8,324 nucleotides of DNA, taken from assembly GCA_902773395.1 (NCBI GenBank), contig CACYEJ010000171.1, forward strand, positions 1 through 8,324. Reading direction: 5' to 3'. Each line of letters opens with the position of its first letter. Positions within the stretch are counted from its first letter, which is position 1. Positions 5,825 to 8,324 of the stretch are shown in pieces. The notes under the pieces were generated by a model. It had not been told where the DNA came from. It was given only the letters and a program-made list of their open reading frames with translations, and did not search any database. The stretch is from an uncultured Ruminococcus sp. Lineage in GTDB: Bacteria > Bacillota_A > Clostridia > Oscillospirales > Acutalibacteraceae. Both the position numbers and the translations under genes were made by a program.

Positions 5825-5916
5825 AAGAAAATGTAGAATTTTATTATCGTGAAGAAATATAAGAAAATTATCTCGTAATAGCTATAGTAATCCGATTTAT
5901 TGAAAGGAATATTTTT

Positions 5917-7107
5917 ATGGCAGCTGCTTCAAAGAAAATTGATGACACAGTAAGCGAAAGTACAGTCAAATCCAGAAATCTCAAAAAGCCTAAAAAGAGA
6001 AACAAAAAGCTAATAGTCAGGAATGTGTTCCTTGTAATGCTTGCCCTTGTAATGGCGGTTTCCGGTTCGGGCTTTATTTATTATTACAAAACCCTCGACG
6101 CACTCAATTACAGCGAAACGGGTCAGCTTGGTGACGTTGCCGATTTTGAGGAGTCCGGCATATTTATCGCCGGTCAGAAAAAGAAAAAAACAACCAACAC
6201 AGATGTCGATTTAAAGGACGACAGCTTTATCAATATGAGCTTTGAGGAGGGCTCTCTTCTCAATGACCCTATGGTGCTTAATATCCTGCTTTTTGGTGCG
6301 GACAAGAACGACGGCACAAGCCAGCGAAGCGATACCATGATTATGATGTCTATTGATAACCGTCATAAAAAAATTAAGCTCACGTCTTTTATGCGTGACT
6401 TGTGGGTATATATTCCTGAGTACGGCTATTCAAAGCTTAATCACGCTTACGCTTACGGAGGTCCGAAACTCGCTATCTCTACGATTGAACAGAATTTCGG
6501 CGTGGGAATAGATAGATATGCTATTGTGGATTTCTCCAGCTTTAAGGCGATTATTGATATTTTGGGCGGTATAGATATCGAGCTTTCCGATGAGGAAATC
6601 GACTATATCAACTGGCAGTGCTGGAAGAATAAGCAAGTCAAGACTAGACACGAGCTTACCGATAAGGCAGGCAAGGTTCATCTCAACGGCAGACAGGCTC
6701 TTTGGTATGCACGAGATAGAGGTGACATTGACGAGGGATTCTCCGGCAGCGACTTCGACAGAACAGCACGTCAGAGAAAGGTGCTTAGAACTATTGCCGG
6801 CGATATGCGTTCTGCGTCGCTTGCTCAGATTGTAAACATTGTGAATGAGATAGGTCCGCTTGTTACAACAAATCTCAAAAAGACAGAGATAACTACTCTT
6901 GTGTCGAATTCACTTACTTATTTATCTTATGAAATGGTTGAGTACAGACTCCCCTCGGACGGCAATTACGAAGCCGGCTGGCATTACGGTATGTCTACGC
7001 TTGATGTGCCGGATTGGAATCAGGAGAGAATAAATCTTGCAGTCTTTGTATATGAGGAGCTGGTAACAGACGCTCTTGAAGGATATATGACATATCAGGT
7101 ACAGTAA
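5917..7107 (+). CDS. LytR-CpsA-Psr (LCP) family cell-wall glycopolymer ligase/attenuator
   Basis: LCP proteins transfer undecaprenyl-pyrophosphate-linked polymers such as teichoic acids or capsule onto peptidoglycan at the outer face of the membrane. The 396-residue protein has a very basic cytoplasmic tail (about 16-35, rich in Lys/Arg), one membrane helix (about 36-57), an extracellular linker with a polybasic patch (88-91) and the LCP domain (about 118-335). Signatures: LLFGAD (124-129), QRSDTMIMMSID (136-147), LTSFMRDLWVYIP (155-167) with Arg160-Asp161, KLNHAYAYGG (173-182), VDFSSFKAIIDILGGIDIEL (204-223), LNGRQALWYARDR (256-268) and DFDRTARQRKVL (279-290). The arginines and aspartates that bind the lipid pyrophosphate and metal are present. 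AAAGGA at 5903-5908 is 8 bases before the ATG. No polymer-synthesis genes adjoin it; the transcript ends at two terminators. Which polymer it transfers is unknown. Confidence 0.94.
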   Translation: MAAASKKIDDTVSESTVKSRNLKKPKKRNKKLIVRNVFLVMLALVMAVSGSGFIYYYKTLDALNYSETGQLGDVADFEESGIFIAGQKKKKTTNTDVDLKDDSFINMSFEEGSLLNDPMVLNILLFGADKNDGTSQRSDTMIMMSIDNRHKKIKLTSFMRDLWVYIPEYGYSKLNHAYAYGGPKLAISTIEQNFGVGIDRYAIVDFSSFKAIIDILGGIDIELSDEEIDYINWQCWKNKQVKTRHELTDKAGKVHLNGRQALWYARDRGDIDEGFSGSDFDRTARQRKVLRTIAGDMRSASLAQIVNIVNEIGPLVTTNLKKTEITTLVSNSLTYLSYEMVEYRLPSDGNYEAGWHYGMSTLDVPDWNQERINLAVFVYEELVTDALEGYMTYQVQ

Positions 7108-7124
7108 TTTATAAATAATTGTTT

Positions 7125-7165
7125 TCGGATTTACAGGTAGTTTTTGCTTGTGAATCCGATTTTTT
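7125..7165 (+). terminator. Rho-independent terminator of the LCP gene
   Basis: Stem TCGGATTTACA (7125-7135) with TGTGAATCCGA (7149-7159), 11 pairs including one T-G, a 13-base loop and a run of six T (7160-7165). It lies 18 bases after the LCP stop codon. Confidence 0.88.
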
Positions 7166-7184
7166 ATGAATATTTTTAGATTAG

Positions 7185-7214
7185 AAAATTGCATAGTTGT
7201 ATGCAATTTTTTTT
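7185..7214 (+). terminator. Second rho-independent terminator or leader hairpin before the phage-like genes
   Basis: Stem AAAATTGCATA (7185-7195) with TATGCAATTTT (7200-7210), GTTG loop, with the T-run continuing to 7214. It is only 33 bases before the GTG start of the next gene. It either backs up the first terminator or, if a promoter lies between the two hairpins, works as an attenuator in the leader of the next gene. The A-run on its left arm also gives a short U-tract for minus-strand transcripts. Confidence 0.75.
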
Positions 7215-7247
7215 CGTTTAAGGGGGGCTTATAGGAGGTGAATATCT

Positions 7248-7556
7248 GTGACAGAGAGAACGGCAAGAGAAACAGCGGCACAGGCTATAGCTGATTTCGA
7301 CAGCATAAAAGCGGCGATTATTGCGCATAAAATCAAGGTTCCCTATGCTGCGGCGACTTCACGCTATGCGGCTCTTATTTCTAAAATCAGAGTTGGTTCG
7401 GTGACGGGGAATGTTTGCGACGAGATTTCAGACTCAGGTTGTGAAACGCTTATCGGTGAGATTATGTTTTACATCTCGAACAGACCGCTCAACACACTAA
7501 CAGGTCATGCGGAATCACTGGAGCCGCCAACTCCATTGGACGAAATATCTGTATGA
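7248..7556 (+). CDS. Small phage-tail-associated-like protein of unknown function (GTG start)
   Basis: A 102-residue soluble protein that I cannot name. Residues 16-47 contain DFDSIKAAIIAHKIKVP followed by SRYAALISKI. From memory this pattern (D-[FD]-x-x-I-x-x-AI-x(5)-V-P, then YAALI-x-x-I) recurs as a short helical module in phage tail and virion structural proteins of gut Firmicutes. The second half, with cysteines 57 and 65 and a predicted helix TLIGEIMFYIS (67-77), then a Pro-rich end (EPPTPLDE), is unfamiliar. There is no signal peptide or membrane segment. The start is GTG at 7248, set by AGGAGGTG at 7233-7240 with 7-base spacing. It is followed after 33 bases by another plus-strand gene with a similar ribosome binding site, so the two probably form one unit that continues beyond the window. 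Confidence 0.75.
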   Translation: MTERTARETAAQAIADFDSIKAAIIAHKIKVPYAAATSRYAALISKIRVGSVTGNVCDEISDSGCETLIGEIMFYISNRPLNTLTGHAESLEPPTPLDEISV

Positions 7557-7589
7557 TTATTTTAAAGACATATTTTCAGGAGGTAATTA

Positions 7590-8318
7590 ATGGAAAATAA
7601 TAAGGTTATCAGACGTCAGGGCAATATAATCAGCAATGTTTACACAAATCTTTCGGCGGATTTAATTGAGCTTTTTGACGGATTTCAGGGAGTAAGCTCA
7701 GTGGTTCAGAATGAGGGAGAGAATATTTTTACAAAGATATTTCTTGACAGCAATCATCGTATGTATTTAATGATTGAGTACAACGAAACTATGGGAGTGA
7801 GAATTTCACTGCATTGCGGCGACGGAACTACAGAGAGAGAGAATTACATTTACATTGACCAACGCACAAGCAGAACGGACAACTTATCGTATAGTTTTGC
7901 AAAAACACCGTATGGAGCAGTGTTCTCATCATTGCCTAACGTGACGGACAGCAGAAGCTCTGTGTCAGACGGCTGTTTGCAGAATTTTTTTACAACATTC
8001 GAAGCTGATGACGGAAGAACTGTAAACGGCTTTGTATTTTCATATCAGGCGAGGGACGAGGTTAGCAGTACTACCAATATGTCATATATTGTTACGGAGG
8101 ATCATGATATGCTGGAGCCAATAGATTTTACAAAGTGCTATCTGGGAGGTCTTGCGAATCAGACAGTTTTGGTAAATGCGGCGTCATATACAAAACCGCT
8201 TGTGTGTAATCATCTGTATAAAAAGGTTATGTCTGAGGAGAACAGATTTGGAAAGATACAGATTGGTAACAGGAAGTTTATATCAGGAAGTCATCTGTGC
8301 CTAGAGTGCGGCGACTAA
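7590..8318 (+). CDS. Hypothetical protein, possibly a phage/tail-like structural component
   Basis: A 242-residue protein without recognisable enzyme motifs, signal peptide or membrane helix. Its composition is polar and rich in Ser, Thr, Asn, Asp and Tyr, with many short alternating hydrophobic stretches (RMYLMIEYNETMGVRISLHC; NGFVFSYQA; MSYIVTEDHDML) that suggest a beta-rich fold as in virion proteins. The C-terminus GKIQIGNRKFISGSHLCLEC (221-240) resembles the 'G-K-x-x-x-G-[NG]-x-[KY]-[FY]-x-S-x-x-x-L' ending that I remember from small tail-tip or virion proteins of gut phages. This is a weak, memory-based match. AGGAGGT at 7578-7584 is 5 bases before the ATG. Cysteines at 76, 129, 183, 206, 237 and 240 argue against an exported protein but form no clear metal site. 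The gene is complete, with TAA at 8316-8318, 6 bases before the window ends. Confidence 0.7.
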   Translation: MENNKVIRRQGNIISNVYTNLSADLIELFDGFQGVSSVVQNEGENIFTKIFLDSNHRMYLMIEYNETMGVRISLHCGDGTTERENYIYIDQRTSRTDNLSYSFAKTPYGAVFSSLPNVTDSRSSVSDGCLQNFFTTFEADDGRTVNGFVFSYQARDEVSSTTNMSYIVTEDHDMLEPIDFTKCYLGGLANQTVLVNAASYTKPLVCNHLYKKVMSEENRFGKIQIGNRKFISGSHLCLECGD

Positions 8319-8324
8319 TTTACA

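Noticed and set aside
6922..7281. Minus-strand open frame across the LCP end and the terminators
   Set aside because: It translates through two terminator hairpins and lies antisense to the LCP gene.
1..8324. CRISPR array, tRNA or rRNA genes
   Set aside because: No regularly spaced direct repeats, no cloverleaf with a TTCGA-type arm and no rRNA-like sequence noticed on either strand.

Overview
The window looks like chromosome from an anaerobic, low-to-moderate GC gut clostridium, most likely Ruminococcaceae/Oscillospiraceae. The clues are AGGAGG-type ribosome binding sites, a MurT/GatD pair, the MEP isoprenoid pathway, a small NrdD-tail-like protein and a GATCAAAC-type intergenic repeat that I remember from such genomes. 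This placement is inference.

Layout, left to right. A minus-strand gene for an Rpn-family PD-(D/E)XK nuclease/transposase-like protein is cut by the left edge (1-221) and has its own promoter. Next come murT and gatD, a minus-strand operon with a 4-base overlap, for amidation of the D-Glu residue of lipid II. A compact intergenic region (about 2544-2620) holds two back-to-back sigma-A-type promoters with the same hexamers and spacing. One drives murT-gatD. The other drives a plus-strand operon: a small zinc-ribbon membrane protein, ispD and ispF (two MEP-pathway steps toward isoprenoids, including the undecaprenyl carrier). A 346-base gap (4320-4665) carries a structured repeat element and ends in a bidirectional terminator. 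A small minus-strand gene resembling the C-terminal tail of anaerobic ribonucleotide reductase and a plus-strand YfbR-like 5'-deoxynucleotidase then face away from each other across overlapping promoters. A single LCP-family cell-wall ligase gene follows, ending in two tandem terminators. The right end holds two plus-strand genes with phage-tail-like character and strong ribosome binding sites. They could be the edge of a prophage or tail-like element.

Two functional themes stand out. The first is envelope building: lipid II amidation, isoprenoid precursor supply and attachment of polymers to peptidoglycan. The second is deoxynucleotide metabolism: the NrdD-tail-like protein beside the deoxynucleotidase. 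Most of the window is ordinary core genome. The least explained parts are the zinc-ribbon membrane protein shared with ispDF, the stand-alone NrdD-tail protein, the repeat-rich gap and the two rightmost genes.
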